NCBI RefSeq assembly: GCF_023509015.1
Contig: NZ_CP094975.1
Coordinates: 4,705,501 to 4,769,500, forward strand
Reading direction: 5' to 3'
Source of the DNA: Pseudomonas abieticivorans
GTDB taxonomy: Bacteria > Pseudomonadota > Gammaproteobacteria > Pseudomonadales > Pseudomonadaceae
DNA: 64,000 bases
The position numbers and the translations under genes were made by a program. Below, piece by piece: positions 8,732-16,669 of the stretch (position 1 is the stretch's first letter; each line of letters opens with the position of its first letter). The notes under the pieces were generated by a model. That model was not told the DNA's origin. It was given only the letters and a program-made list of their open reading frames with translations, and made no database searches.

Positions 8732-9067
8732 GGGTCTCTCCATTAGTGGCTTCTGGATGGTTCGAGTGTGCGGGGCCACCGAAGGTTCAGTGTATTTGCC
8801 CGGCACAGCTTTTGCTTTGGATTGGTGCATGAAACGGGGTGGATGCGCTGCATTCGGGCATGGGATCTGGCCTGGGTACAACCCCCTCCCTCTATTGGAA
8901 ACTCACGCGACCCAAAAAAATCGATCGGGCTCGACTTCGCCACAAGGAGTGCGCCAAAGCAGGTCATCTGTGCCAAGCCTGAGCTTGCGCGGTGTTCCAA
9001 TTTGGTGCGAATAAATGGCGAGCGATCCTGTTTGGTGCTTTTTTATCGCTTCAGGCCTGCCTTTTAC
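8732..9067. other. Leader region of the ammonium transporter gene
   Basis: This 336-bp divergent region separates the DUF883 operon from amt. It holds the sigma-54 promoter at 8801-8816 and then about 240 bases of untranslated leader. I find no credible small gene and no clear paired NtrC site, only isolated GGTGC half-sites. Confidence 0.5.
8801..8816 (+). promoter_or_regulatory. Sigma-54 (RpoN) promoter for the ammonium transporter
   Basis: CGGCACAGCTTTTGCT matches the -24/-12 consensus (TGGCAC-N5-TTGCA). GG at 8802-8803 and GC at 8814-8815 are separated by exactly 10 bases. Nitrogen-controlled RpoN promoters upstream of amt genes are established in proteobacteria, which supports the call. 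Confidence 0.75.
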
Positions 9068-10276
9068 ATGGAAAATCTGCAAAGCGCCGTGGAAACATTG
9101 GTCCACGGCTCCAATACCCTGTTCTTGCTGTGTGGCGCTGTGATGGTCCTGGCTATGCACGCAGGTTTCGCCTTCCTTGAAGTCGGCACCGTGCGCCAAA
9201 AAAACCAAGTCAACGCGCTGTCCAAGATCCTCAGTGACTTTGCCGTGTCGACCCTGGCCTATTTCTTTATAGGTTACTGGATTTCCTACGGCGTGACCTT
9301 TCTGCAACCGGCCGCAGTGATCAGCGTCGACCATGGCTACGCGCTGGTCAAATTCTTCTTCCTGCTGACCTTTGCCGCAGCGATCCCGGCGATCATCTCG
9401 GGGGGCATTGCCGAGCGCGCCAGGTTCGCGCCGCAACTGTGCGCCACCAGCCTGATCGTAGCGTTCGTCTACCCGTTTTTCGAAGGCGTGGTGTGGAACG
9501 GCAACTTCGGCGCCCAGGCTTGGCTGCTGGCGAATGTTGGCGCTACCTTCCACGATTTCGCAGGGTCGGTGGTGGTGCATGCCATGGGCGGTTGGCTGGC
9601 GTTGGCGGCGGTGTTACTGCTGGGGCCACGCCAGGGGCGTTTTCGCGACGGCAAGGTGGTGGCCTTTGCGCCGTCGAACATTCCGTTCCTGGCGCTGGGT
9701 TCCTGGATCTTGATTGTGGGCTGGTTCGGTTTCAACGTGATGAGCGCGCAAAACCTGCAGGGCCTGAGCGGCCTGGTCGCCGTCAACTCATTGATGGCCA
9801 TGGTGGGTGGCACGGTGGCCGCATTGATTGTGGGCCGCAATGACCCAGGCTTCCTGCACAACGGCCCGCTGGCGGGGTTGGTGGCAGTGTGCGCGGGCTC
9901 CGACCTGATGCACCCGGTGGGCGCCTTGGTGACCGGGGCCATTGCCGGCGTGCTGTTCGTGAAGTGTTTTATTGCCGCCCAGGGTAAATGGAAAATTGAC
10001 GACGTGCTGGGGGTATGGCCGCTGCACGGCATTTGCGGCGTGTGGGGCGGCATTGCCTGCGGCATTTTTGGCCAGACCGCACTGGGCGGCCTGGGGGGCG
10101 TGAGCCTGGTCAGCCAGTTGCTGGGCACGGGCGCAGGGGTATTGATTGCCCTGGCAGGGGGCTTTGCGGTGTACGGCGTGCTCAAGGCCAGCTGCGGGAT
10201 ACGTTTGTCCCAAGAGCAGGAGTATTACGGGGCGGATCTGTCGATTCACAAGATCGGGGCGGTGAGCCACGATTGA
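9068..10276 (+). CDS. amtB: Ammonium transporter (Amt/MEP/Rh family)
   Basis: The 402-residue inner-membrane channel conducts ammonium/ammonia. It has the 11-helix Amt pattern without a cleavable signal. Family motifs include DFAGSVVVHAMGGWLALA, with the DxxG..VVH segment and pore histidine, and the second pore region WPLHGICGVWGGIACGIFG. The ATG at 9068 gives the expected N-terminus (MENLQSAVETLVHGSNTLFLL); an in-frame extension upstream has no family features. There is no glnK next to it, unlike the classic glnK-amtB operon, so it may be a second, stand-alone Amt. Control by nitrogen is supported by the sigma-54 promoter upstream. Confidence 0.93.
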   Translation: MENLQSAVETLVHGSNTLFLLCGAVMVLAMHAGFAFLEVGTVRQKNQVNALSKILSDFAVSTLAYFFIGYWISYGVTFLQPAAVISVDHGYALVKFFFLLTFAAAIPAIISGGIAERARFAPQLCATSLIVAFVYPFFEGVVWNGNFGAQAWLLANVGATFHDFAGSVVVHAMGGWLALAAVLLLGPRQGRFRDGKVVAFAPSNIPFLALGSWILIVGWFGFNVMSAQNLQGLSGLVAVNSLMAMVGGTVAALIVGRNDPGFLHNGPLAGLVAVCAGSDLMHPVGALVTGAIAGVLFVKCFIAAQGKWKIDDVLGVWPLHGICGVWGGIACGIFGQTALGGLGGVSLVSQLLGTGAGVLIALAGGFAVYGVLKASCGIRLSQEQEYYGADLSIHKIGAVSHD

Positions 10277-10407
10277 GGCGCGCCAGGTAATGATTCACGC
10301 GTTGACTCTATCACCAGGCGCAACACTTGCTATGCTGATGGCGCAGGGCCAGACTGCGCCCATCAAGCAGGCCTGTTCCAAGGATCGATACACCGACGGA
10401 GACGAGT

Positions 10408-11502
10408 ATGGAGCGCCTGTTTTCGCTTCAGGGCATCAGGGGGGCGGCGGTACTGGGGGTGGTCCTGTTTCACATGGCCGCGGTAGAACTCAAGTATTCC
10501 GGTGGCGACCGTCTGCTGCCTGCGATGGTCGATTTTTTCCAGCTGGGCGTTGATCTGTTTTTTGTCATCAGTGGCTTTGTGATGGTGATCGTCACACGCG
10601 GGCGCCATCAGGATTGGGTGCAGGGCCTGCGCTTCGGCTTCAACCGACTTTCACGTATCTACCCCAACTACTGGCTGTATTTCTTCATCACCTTGCTGGT
10701 TTACCTGTGGCAGCCGGGCATGGTCAATTCCTCACACGGCGACTCCAACCTGTGGATGTCATTCGCGCTGCTCCCCAGTGAGAAAGTGCTGTTGGTGATG
10801 GTGGCCTGGTCGCTGGTGTTCGAGCTGTGGTTCTACCTGGTGTTCGCCGTGTTCCTGTTTTTACCCGAGCGCTGGCTGGCGTTGCTGCTGGCCGCCTGGG
10901 CGCTGGTGCTGGTGGTATTTAACCTGGTCGATGATTGGCAGGCCCATGGCCCTGCACTGAGAATAATGCTGCACCCCTATGCGCTGGAGTTCATCACCGG
11001 CGTCGCCGCTGCCCGCTTCTTCTATTCACGGCATAGCGCACGGGTACCCACGGCAGTGGTGTGGGCCGGGTTGTGCCTGGCCGTGTTCGGTGGTTTTCCG
11101 TTGATTGCCGGTTTCCAATTGTTCAACAGCGAAGGGCTGGAGCGCATGCTGCCGGTGGCGCTGGTGTTTGGCGTGTTGGTGCTTTCGCTGGTGTTGCTGG
11201 AGCGTCGCGGGTTGATCCGCGTGCCGGGGTTCATGGTGGTGGTGGGGGATATGTCCTACACCTTGTACCTGTCCCATCTGCTGGTGCTGGGGGTGGTCGG
11301 GCGTGCGTGGGGCATGCTCGGGCCGCGACCGGACAGCCTGTGGGACAACCTGGTGTTCATTGTCTTGATGATGGCGGCGGTTCTCACCTACGGCTGGGTG
11401 GCGTACCGCTGTTTCGAAAAGCCTTTGCTCGATCGCGCCACGGCCCTGTGCAAGCGTATGTTCCATGCGTCCACGCCGCGCAAGCGGCTGGACACGGTTT
11501 GA
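10408..11502 (+). CDS. Acyltransferase-3 family membrane protein (OafA/YrhL-like)
   Basis: The 364-residue multispanning protein begins MERLFSLQGIRGAAVLGVVLFHMA, the typical acyltransferase-3 start with a conserved His in helix 1, followed by FFQLGVDLFFVISGFVM. About ten transmembrane helices follow. Proteins of this family transfer acetyl or other acyl groups to surface sugars. GGAGA lies 6 bases upstream of the ATG. It is followed 34 bases later by a second acyltransferase gene, so the pair probably forms an operon. The acceptor is unknown; the psl locus 9 kb away is one possibility (inference). Confidence 0.88.
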   Translation: MERLFSLQGIRGAAVLGVVLFHMAAVELKYSGGDRLLPAMVDFFQLGVDLFFVISGFVMVIVTRGRHQDWVQGLRFGFNRLSRIYPNYWLYFFITLLVYLWQPGMVNSSHGDSNLWMSFALLPSEKVLLVMVAWSLVFELWFYLVFAVFLFLPERWLALLLAAWALVLVVFNLVDDWQAHGPALRIMLHPYALEFITGVAAARFFYSRHSARVPTAVVWAGLCLAVFGGFPLIAGFQLFNSEGLERMLPVALVFGVLVLSLVLLERRGLIRVPGFMVVVGDMSYTLYLSHLLVLGVVGRAWGMLGPRPDSLWDNLVFIVLMMAAVLTYGWVAYRCFEKPLLDRATALCKRMFHASTPRKRLDTV

Positions 11503-11536
11503 TTTTGATGGTGAGTGGGGATGGGGGCAGGGGCAC

Positions 11537-12499
11537 ATGGCACGAGCAGTGAACGGAAATCTGGACGTATTAAAGATGGTCTTGGCCATCATCGTGGTGG
11601 TGGGGCACAGTAAATTCCTGGGGGGCAATACGACAACCATCGGCTACCTGCTGAGCGCAGGCTTGCTGCGTGCGGCAGTCCCGGTGTTTTTTATCATCAA
11701 TGGCTACTTCATGGCGCGCGCCATGAGCAGCGGCCCGTCGATGCGTCAGTGGTTGGTGCGGGTGCTCTGGTTGTACCTGTTCTGGATGTTGGTCTACAGC
11801 CCGTTCTACGTGGACGATTTCTCGTTGGCTACCCTGGTCGGGGTGATCAAGAAACTGATCATCGGTTACTTCCACCTCTGGTACCTAGTGGGCATGATCG
11901 GTGGTGGCGTGCTGGTCTACCTGTTGCGCCAACAGTCCAGTCGGGTGATCCTCACGCTGGCGCTGACCTGCTTTGGCATCGGGCTGGTGCTGCAATACAT
12001 GCGCGTCTATGTGGTGGTGCCCAACGAGTTCGCGCAGCACTGGCTGGAACAGGATTACACGGCGCGTAACTTCTTGTTCATGGGCTTTCCGTTCGTGGCA
12101 ATCGGTTACCTGATGGCGCGGCACGATATTCCGCAAAAAGTCAGCCGCGCCCAGGTCTGGTGCTTCCTGATCGTGGGGTTGTTGGTGCTGGAGTTGGAGT
12201 CCTGGCGCAACATGCATCATCAGGTCAACCTGGACCTGAATTTCGACTTCCTGTTCGGCATCATCCTGGTTGCGCCGGCGGTGTTCCTGCTGCCGTTCTG
12301 CTACCCGCGCCCGAGTCAGAACCGCTGGCTGGGGACGTTGTCGTCGGCGGTCTACTTCGTGCACCCGCTGTTTTTGTTCGGCTTGACGGCCATGGGCATG
12401 CCCTTCGGCAACTTGCTGGCAATCTCGGTACTGGCATTGGCGCTAGTGGTGTCGCCGCTGATTATCCTGGCCGGTCGGCGCTTCCCCTTCATTCTGTAG
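11537..12499 (+). CDS. Second acyltransferase-3 family membrane protein
   Basis: The 320-residue multispanning protein has MARAVNGNLDVLKMVLAIIVVVGHSKFLGG at its N-terminus and AAVPVFFIINGYFMA as second motif, both typical of acyltransferase-3 enzymes with the helix-1 histidine. ATG 11537 is preferred over the longer frame from 11465 because AGGGG precedes it and the longer form would overlap the upstream gene. It differs clearly in sequence from its neighbour, so this is a pair of different enzymes and not a recent duplication. Such enzymes acylate exopolysaccharide or O-antigen. The specific substrate is not visible. Confidence 0.85.
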   Translation: MARAVNGNLDVLKMVLAIIVVVGHSKFLGGNTTTIGYLLSAGLLRAAVPVFFIINGYFMARAMSSGPSMRQWLVRVLWLYLFWMLVYSPFYVDDFSLATLVGVIKKLIIGYFHLWYLVGMIGGGVLVYLLRQQSSRVILTLALTCFGIGLVLQYMRVYVVVPNEFAQHWLEQDYTARNFLFMGFPFVAIGYLMARHDIPQKVSRAQVWCFLIVGLLVLELESWRNMHHQVNLDLNFDFLFGIILVAPAVFLLPFCYPRPSQNRWLGTLSSAVYFVHPLFLFGLTAMGMPFGNLLAISVLALALVVSPLIILAGRRFPFIL

Positions 12500-12557
12500 C
12501 GGTCGACGCCTGCACCGCGTGGGCATAGAATTTGATATTCCTTGCCCACGACGGTGC

Positions 12558-12803
12558 ATGAACATGCCTGCCGAATGTCAGTTGCTTGGCACCCTGGGGT
12601 GCCACCTGTGCGAGTTGGCCGAAGACGAGCTGATGCCTCTGGTCGAACATGGCCTGATGGTAGAACTGCTCGATATTGCCGACGATCCTCATTTGTTCGA
12701 GCGCTATTCCCTGAGCATCCCGGTGCTCGTGCGCGTCGACAACCAGGCTGAGTTAGCCTGGCCCTTCGATACCGAACAGGTCGTGGCTTTTTTGCGCCGA
12801 TAG
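12558..12803 (+). CDS. DUF836 glutaredoxin-like protein
   Basis: The 81-residue protein (from MNMPAECQLLGTLGCHLCELAEDEL) has a thioredoxin-fold beginning with a CxxC motif (Cys-His-Leu-Cys) and later IPVLVRVDN with the cis-proline position typical of glutaredoxins. It belongs to the small DUF836/YfcG-unrelated glutaredoxin-like group common in gammaproteobacteria. The in-frame ATG codons at 12558 and 12564 both fit; a start at 12519 would add residues without family similarity. A redox role is inferred from the fold. Confidence 0.82.
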   Translation: MNMPAECQLLGTLGCHLCELAEDELMPLVEHGLMVELLDIADDPHLFERYSLSIPVLVRVDNQAELAWPFDTEQVVAFLRR

Positions 12804-12976
12804 CATCGCCTTTCCCCGCCAAACCCCTATTTTTGAAACGCTTATCCACGTGCGTCGGCCTGGTGTGCGCGGCAGTATGGGCCTGTGCGTTGTAGACGAG
12901 CCGCCGACAAGGCCAGTCGCGTGCACGCGGCTCGCCGGTCATTCAGACTTTTAGCCCCTACCAAGGAAGGTAAAGC

Positions 12977-13408
12977 ATGCAGATCAGTCAGCATTTCAGC
13001 CTGGAGGAGTTGGTGCGTTCCGGCACCGCCGCGCGCCAGGGTCTCGACAACACGCCCGATGACACCGCCCTCGCCAACCTGCGCCGATTGGCCGGCACAC
13101 TGGAGGCGGTGCGCGCGCTGGTGGGCCAGCCGCTGCGCATCAGCAGTGGCTACCGGTCGGTGGCGGTCAATGCGGCCGTCGGCGGTTCGCGTGGCAGTGC
13201 CCATGCCTTGGGCCTGGCCGCTGATTTCAACGTGCAGGGCCTTGCGCCGCGGGCGTTGGCGCAATTGATTGCCGACAGCACGTTGGACTTCGACCAGTTG
13301 ATCCTGGAGTTCGACCGCTGGGTACACCTGGGCCTTAGCACAGGGCCTGCGCGACGCCAGGTACTGACGGCCCGCAGTAGCAGCGGCTACCTGGCCGGGC
13401 TGGTGTAG
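12977..13408 (+). CDS. M15-type (Peptidase_M15_3) peptidoglycan peptidase-like protein
   Basis: The 143-residue protein resembles small D-Ala-D-Ala carboxypeptidase or endolysin-type M15 enzymes. Visible features are FSLEELVRSGTAARQG at the N-terminus, the RISSGYRS segment, the zinc-ligand pattern SAHALGLAADF (His76, Asp83) and the later WVHLG (His117). It has no signal peptide, so it may act in phage-like lysis or be exported by another route. AAGGAAGG precedes the ATG. It lies immediately upstream of the LexA-box gene but ends before that promoter, and no phage genes flank it. Confidence 0.85.
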   Translation: MQISQHFSLEELVRSGTAARQGLDNTPDDTALANLRRLAGTLEAVRALVGQPLRISSGYRSVAVNAAVGGSRGSAHALGLAADFNVQGLAPRALAQLIADSTLDFDQLILEFDRWVHLGLSTGPARRQVLTARSSSGYLAGLV

Positions 13409-13432
13409 CCCCGACCTTCCATCAACCTTACG

Positions 13433-13462
13433 TTGACGGGTAAAAGGCCTGTCGCCTATGCT
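13433..13462 (+). promoter_or_regulatory. Sigma-70-type promoter overlapped by the LexA box
   Basis: TTGACG at 13433-13438 and TATGCT at 13457-13462 are 18 bases apart. The LexA box at 13461-13476 begins at the -10 element and covers the expected start point, a normal geometry for SOS repression. Confidence 0.5.
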
Positions 13463-13476
13463 GTATATAAATACAG
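13461..13476. promoter_or_regulatory. LexA (SOS) box
   Basis: CTGTATATAAATACAG fits CTG-N10-CAG with the AT-rich centre and differs from the ideal gammaproteobacterial box by a single base. It is closer to consensus than either of the two boxes upstream of lexA in this same window. The next gene downstream on this strand starts at 13555. Confidence 0.85.
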
Positions 13477-13512
13477 TGTTAGCGTACGGCACCAGCGGTG
13501 TGTGAAGGACAA

Positions 13513-13534
13513 GAAGCCAGCCCGGGCTGGCTTC
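13513..13534 (+). repeat. 22-bp perfect palindrome in the leader of the SOS gene
   Basis: The arms GAAGCCAGCCC and GGGCTGGCTTC meet without a spacer. The element lies in the predicted untranslated leader, 7 bases before the AGAGGA ribosome binding site. It can form a stable hairpin in RNA and could act as a translational or mRNA-stability control. No U-run follows, so it is not a typical terminator. Confidence 0.6.
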
Positions 13535-13554
13535 GGCTCAAGAGGATTTTTGCA

Positions 13555-13869
13555 GTGGTCAATGTCGAACAATTGAAGTACACCGTCAACCGCATGCCGG
13601 TGGAGCGTATCCAGGAGGCGGTGCTGGAACTGCGCTTGGACGGGCTGGTTACCGAGGGTAAGACGCCCTTCAACAAGGTGCATTTCAACACCTGCTTTGC
13701 CGAGGTCGAGGCGTTGTTCCAGCGCGCCGGTTACCATCGCCCGCTGGACGTAGTGGGTTACCAAGGCCTGTTGTACGCGCTGTACGACCCCACGCGCTGG
13801 GAGGCGGTGGACGTATTGCGCTGGCTCAAGGAGTTCGTCGAGGCGGCGCAGGTCGCCCACTCGCAATGA
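13555..13869 (+). CDS. Small LexA-controlled protein of unknown function
   Basis: The 104-residue protein starts at GTG 13555 (VNVEQLKYTVNRMPVERIQ), with AGAGGA 9 bases upstream. I do not recognise a family. It is hydrophilic, rich in charged and aromatic residues, has no signal peptide or membrane segment, and looks mainly helical with an aromatic central part (GYQGLLYALYDPTRWEAVDVLRWLKEF). A near-perfect LexA box and a promoter lie 80-120 bases upstream, so it should be induced by DNA damage. P. aeruginosa has uncharacterised small LexA-regulon genes (for example PA0922); whether this is an orthologue of any cannot be settled here. Confidence 0.82.
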   Translation: MVNVEQLKYTVNRMPVERIQEAVLELRLDGLVTEGKTPFNKVHFNTCFAEVEALFQRAGYHRPLDVVGYQGLLYALYDPTRWEAVDVLRWLKEFVEAAQVAHSQ

Positions 13870-13924
13870 CAGGCCGGGCAGGGTGGGCGATAATCGTCGG
13901 CTGCATCGACCGTCGAGCCTGCCC

Positions 13925-14815
13925 ATGTCCGTACCACCGTTCAATCCTGCCGATCAACAAGCCAGCACCCTGTGCCTGCCACCGGGCCCTTGGGTAACGG
14001 TGCTGGACTGCCTGAGCGAGCACTTCAAGGCCATCAGCCGTGAACAGTGGCTGGACCGCATCGCCCGGGGCCGAGTGCTGGACGCCACGGGGCAACCCAT
14101 AGGCGTCGACCTGGCCTACAAGCAGGGGCTGCGCATTCATTACTTTCGCGAAGTCCCCAACGAAAGGCCGATTGCCGCCCAGGAGAGCATCCTGCACGTG
14201 GATGAGCATCTGGTGGTGGCCGACAAACCGCACTTCCTGCCCGTGACGCCGACCGGTGAGTACGTTGAGCACACGCTGCTACGTCGGTTGATCAAGCGCT
14301 TGGGCAACCCGCACCTCGTACCGCTGCACCGTATCGATCGGCACACGGCAGGGTTGGTGCTGTTCTCGGCCAACCCTGCGTCGCGCGCGGCCTATCAGCA
14401 GCTGTTTCCGACCCGGCAGATCGACAAGACCTACGAGGCCATCGCCCCCGCCTTGCCCGACCGCGTGTTTCCATTGACCCACAAAAGCCGCATGGTCAAC
14501 GGCGAGCCGTTCTTTCGCATGCAGGAAGTGGCTGGCGTGAGCAACAGCGAGACCCGGGTCGAGGTGGGGGAGTGCAATGGGCAACTGTGGCGCTACGTGC
14601 TGCACCCCATCACCGGCAAGACCCACCAACTACGCGTGCACATGACCGCGCTGGGGGCGAGCATCTGCAACGACCCGTTCTACCCCGAAGTGTTGCGTGA
14701 CATCGAAGATGACTACCAGCGGCCTTTGAAGCTGCTGGCCAGGCATTTGCGCTTCAACGACCCGTTGACGGGCGAAGTGCGCGAGTTCGAGAGCGCGTTG
14801 CGCTTGGACTGGTGA
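13925..14815 (+). CDS. RluA-family pseudouridine synthase
   Basis: The 296-residue protein isomerises uridine in tRNA or rRNA. The catalytic motif HRIDRHTAGLVLF carries Asp138. The C-terminal YVLHPITGKTHQLRVHMTALG is the conserved RluA motif III. The N-terminal 90 residues are an S4-like or family-specific extension seen in RluA/TruC-type enzymes. The ATG at 13925 gives the expected start (MSVPPFNPADQ); the ribosome binding site is weak. It follows the SOS gene by 55 bases on the same strand. Substrate position cannot be read from the sequence. Confidence 0.9.
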   Translation: MSVPPFNPADQQASTLCLPPGPWVTVLDCLSEHFKAISREQWLDRIARGRVLDATGQPIGVDLAYKQGLRIHYFREVPNERPIAAQESILHVDEHLVVADKPHFLPVTPTGEYVEHTLLRRLIKRLGNPHLVPLHRIDRHTAGLVLFSANPASRAAYQQLFPTRQIDKTYEAIAPALPDRVFPLTHKSRMVNGEPFFRMQEVAGVSNSETRVEVGECNGQLWRYVLHPITGKTHQLRVHMTALGASICNDPFYPEVLRDIEDDYQRPLKLLARHLRFNDPLTGEVREFESALRLDW

Positions 14816-14874
14816 TGCCCCGGTAGCCGCCTTGGAAAAATACCGGGGTACACCAGGCCATTCGCGGCGGCCTC

Positions 14875-14931
14875 TTCGCGGATAAATCCGCTCCTACGCG
14901 CCTGTGCGGTAGGAGTGGATTCATCCGCGAA
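14875..14931. repeat. Pair of inverted Pseudomonas REP elements (REPIN-like)
   Basis: TTCGCGGATAAATCCGCTCC and, inverted after an 11-base spacer, the matching copy ending ATCCGCGAA. This is the common Pseudomonas extragenic palindrome; further copies lie at about 46.7, 54.7 and 58.8 kb. Position between two convergent genes is typical. Confidence 0.85.
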
Positions 14932-14967
14932 AAAAAACGCCGGGGTACATCAGCTAAACCACGGCGG

Positions 14968-16584
14968 TCAAAAGATTTGGGTAAACACCCAATATAACCC
15001 GCCCGACAACAGGATCGCCGCCGGCAGCGTCAACACCCAGGCCATCAGCAGGTTGCGGATGGTGCGCATCTGCAGCCCGGAGCCGTTGGCAACCATGGTG
15101 CCGGCGACCCCGGAAGACAGCACGTGAGTGGTCGAGACCGGCAGGCCATACATGTCTGCCGCACCGATGGTGATCATCGCCACCACTTCGGCGCTGGCGC
15201 CCTGGGCATAGCTCAAATGGGTCTTGCCGATCTTCTCGCCCACCGTGACCACGATGCGCTTCCAGCCGACCATGGTGCCCAGGCCCAACGCGATCGCCAC
15301 GGCGACCTTGACCCACAATGGAATGAACCGCGTGGCGCTGTCGATCTGTTGCTTGAACAAGTCGACCTTGCTTTGGGTATCGGCGTCGAAGCCGCCGACC
15401 TTGTCCTTGCTCATTAGGCGGATGGCTTCAGAGGTCAGGTACATGTCGTTACGCACGTTGGCCATGGCCGCCGCCGGTATCTGCGCCAGGGAGCCGTAGC
15501 CTTTCACGTCGGTGCCGATCATGCCGGCCAGCGCGGCCAGCGACGGCACCAGTTGTGCGCTGGCCTGCTTGGTGCGCACGTATTCGGACAGTGTCTGGCG
15601 CGGGTCGCCCGCCACGGGGGTCGGGTCGGCCTTGGCCAGGGCCTGTTGCGTGGCCTCGGCCACCACCGAGAAATGCAGCGCCTGATCGGCGGGCATGGTG
15701 CGGTTCAGCGCGTAGGCCATCGGCAGGGTGCCGACCAGGATCAGCATGATCAGGCCCATGCCTTTTTGCCCGTCATTAGAGCCGTGGGCAAAGGACACGC
15801 CGGTGCACGTCAGGATCAGCAAGCTGCGGATCCACCACGGCGGTGGCGCATCGCCTTCGGGCGCCTTGTACAGCGCGCGGTTCTTGACCAACATGCGCAA
15901 CACCACCACCAGCATCGCGGCAAAGAAAAAACCGATCAGGGGCGAGAGCAACAGCGAGTAACCGATCTTCAGCGCCTGGCCCCAGTCGACGCCACTGGTG
16001 CCGTCGCGGCCGTGCATCAGGGCGTTGGCCACGCCCACGCCGATGATCGAACCGATCAGGGTGTGCGACGAGGACGCCGGCAGGCCCAGCCACCAGGTGC
16101 CCAAGTTCCACAGGATGGCGGCAATCAACAGGGCGAAGATCATCGCGAAGCCTGCCGAGGAGCCCACCTGCAGAATCAATTCCACCGGCAGCAGCGCGAT
16201 GATGCCAAAGGCCACGGCGCCGCTGGACAGCAGCACCCCGAGGAAGTTGAAGCAGCCGGACCACACCACGGCGAAATGCGCGGGCAGTGAGTTGGTGTAG
16301 ATCACCGTGGCCACCGCGTTGGCGGTGTCGTGGAAGCCATTGACGAACTCGAAGCCCAAGGCGATCAACAGCGCCACACCCAGCAACAGGAACGGCGTCC
16401 AGGTGGTGACGGTGGTGCCCATGTCGTCAACGTCGCTGACCAGGCTCCAGGCGCTGTAGGCGAGCCCCAGGGCCAAAACCAGGAAAAACAACACCAGGGT
16501 GCCGCGCCCAGGCTTGCGTCCCAGTTGGGGTCGCCCTTGGGCAGGGGAGTCAATGGATGAAGGTGCCAGCGTCGGAGTGGCCAT
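14968..16584 (-). CDS. pitA: PiT-family low-affinity inorganic phosphate transporter
   Basis: The 538-residue inner-membrane protein has about ten to twelve transmembrane segments and the duplicated PiT signatures: GFEFVNGFHDTANAVATVIYTNSL near the N-terminus and SFAHGSNDGQKGMGLI in the middle. A second-half copy reads GAADMYGLPVSTTHVLSSGVAG. A large cytoplasmic loop (about 315-420) separates the halves. Family members import phosphate as a metal-phosphate complex with protons. ATG 16584 is preferred over TTG 16593 because GGA lies at proper spacing. It is monocistronic and convergent with the pseudouridine synthase gene across a REP pair. Confidence 0.93.
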   Translation of the reverse strand: MATPTLAPSSIDSPAQGRPQLGRKPGRGTLVLFFLVLALGLAYSAWSLVSDVDDMGTTVTTWTPFLLLGVALLIALGFEFVNGFHDTANAVATVIYTNSLPAHFAVVWSGCFNFLGVLLSSGAVAFGIIALLPVELILQVGSSAGFAMIFALLIAAILWNLGTWWLGLPASSSHTLIGSIIGVGVANALMHGRDGTSGVDWGQALKIGYSLLLSPLIGFFFAAMLVVVLRMLVKNRALYKAPEGDAPPPWWIRSLLILTCTGVSFAHGSNDGQKGMGLIMLILVGTLPMAYALNRTMPADQALHFSVVAEATQQALAKADPTPVAGDPRQTLSEYVRTKQASAQLVPSLAALAGMIGTDVKGYGSLAQIPAAAMANVRNDMYLTSEAIRLMSKDKVGGFDADTQSKVDLFKQQIDSATRFIPLWVKVAVAIALGLGTMVGWKRIVVTVGEKIGKTHLSYAQGASAEVVAMITIGAADMYGLPVSTTHVLSSGVAGTMVANGSGLQMRTIRNLLMAWVLTLPAAILLSGGLYWVFTQIF

Positions 16585-16669
16585 GTCAGGCAATCCAGTG
16601 TGGGGGTAGGGATTACCAGTGTGGTTACAAGATGTTACAGATGTAGGACAGTCCCGCTCGGCCTATGTG

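Noticed and set aside
10290..10553. Short frame between amt and the first acyltransferase
   Set aside because: It overlaps the acyltransferase start in another frame and shows no coding features.
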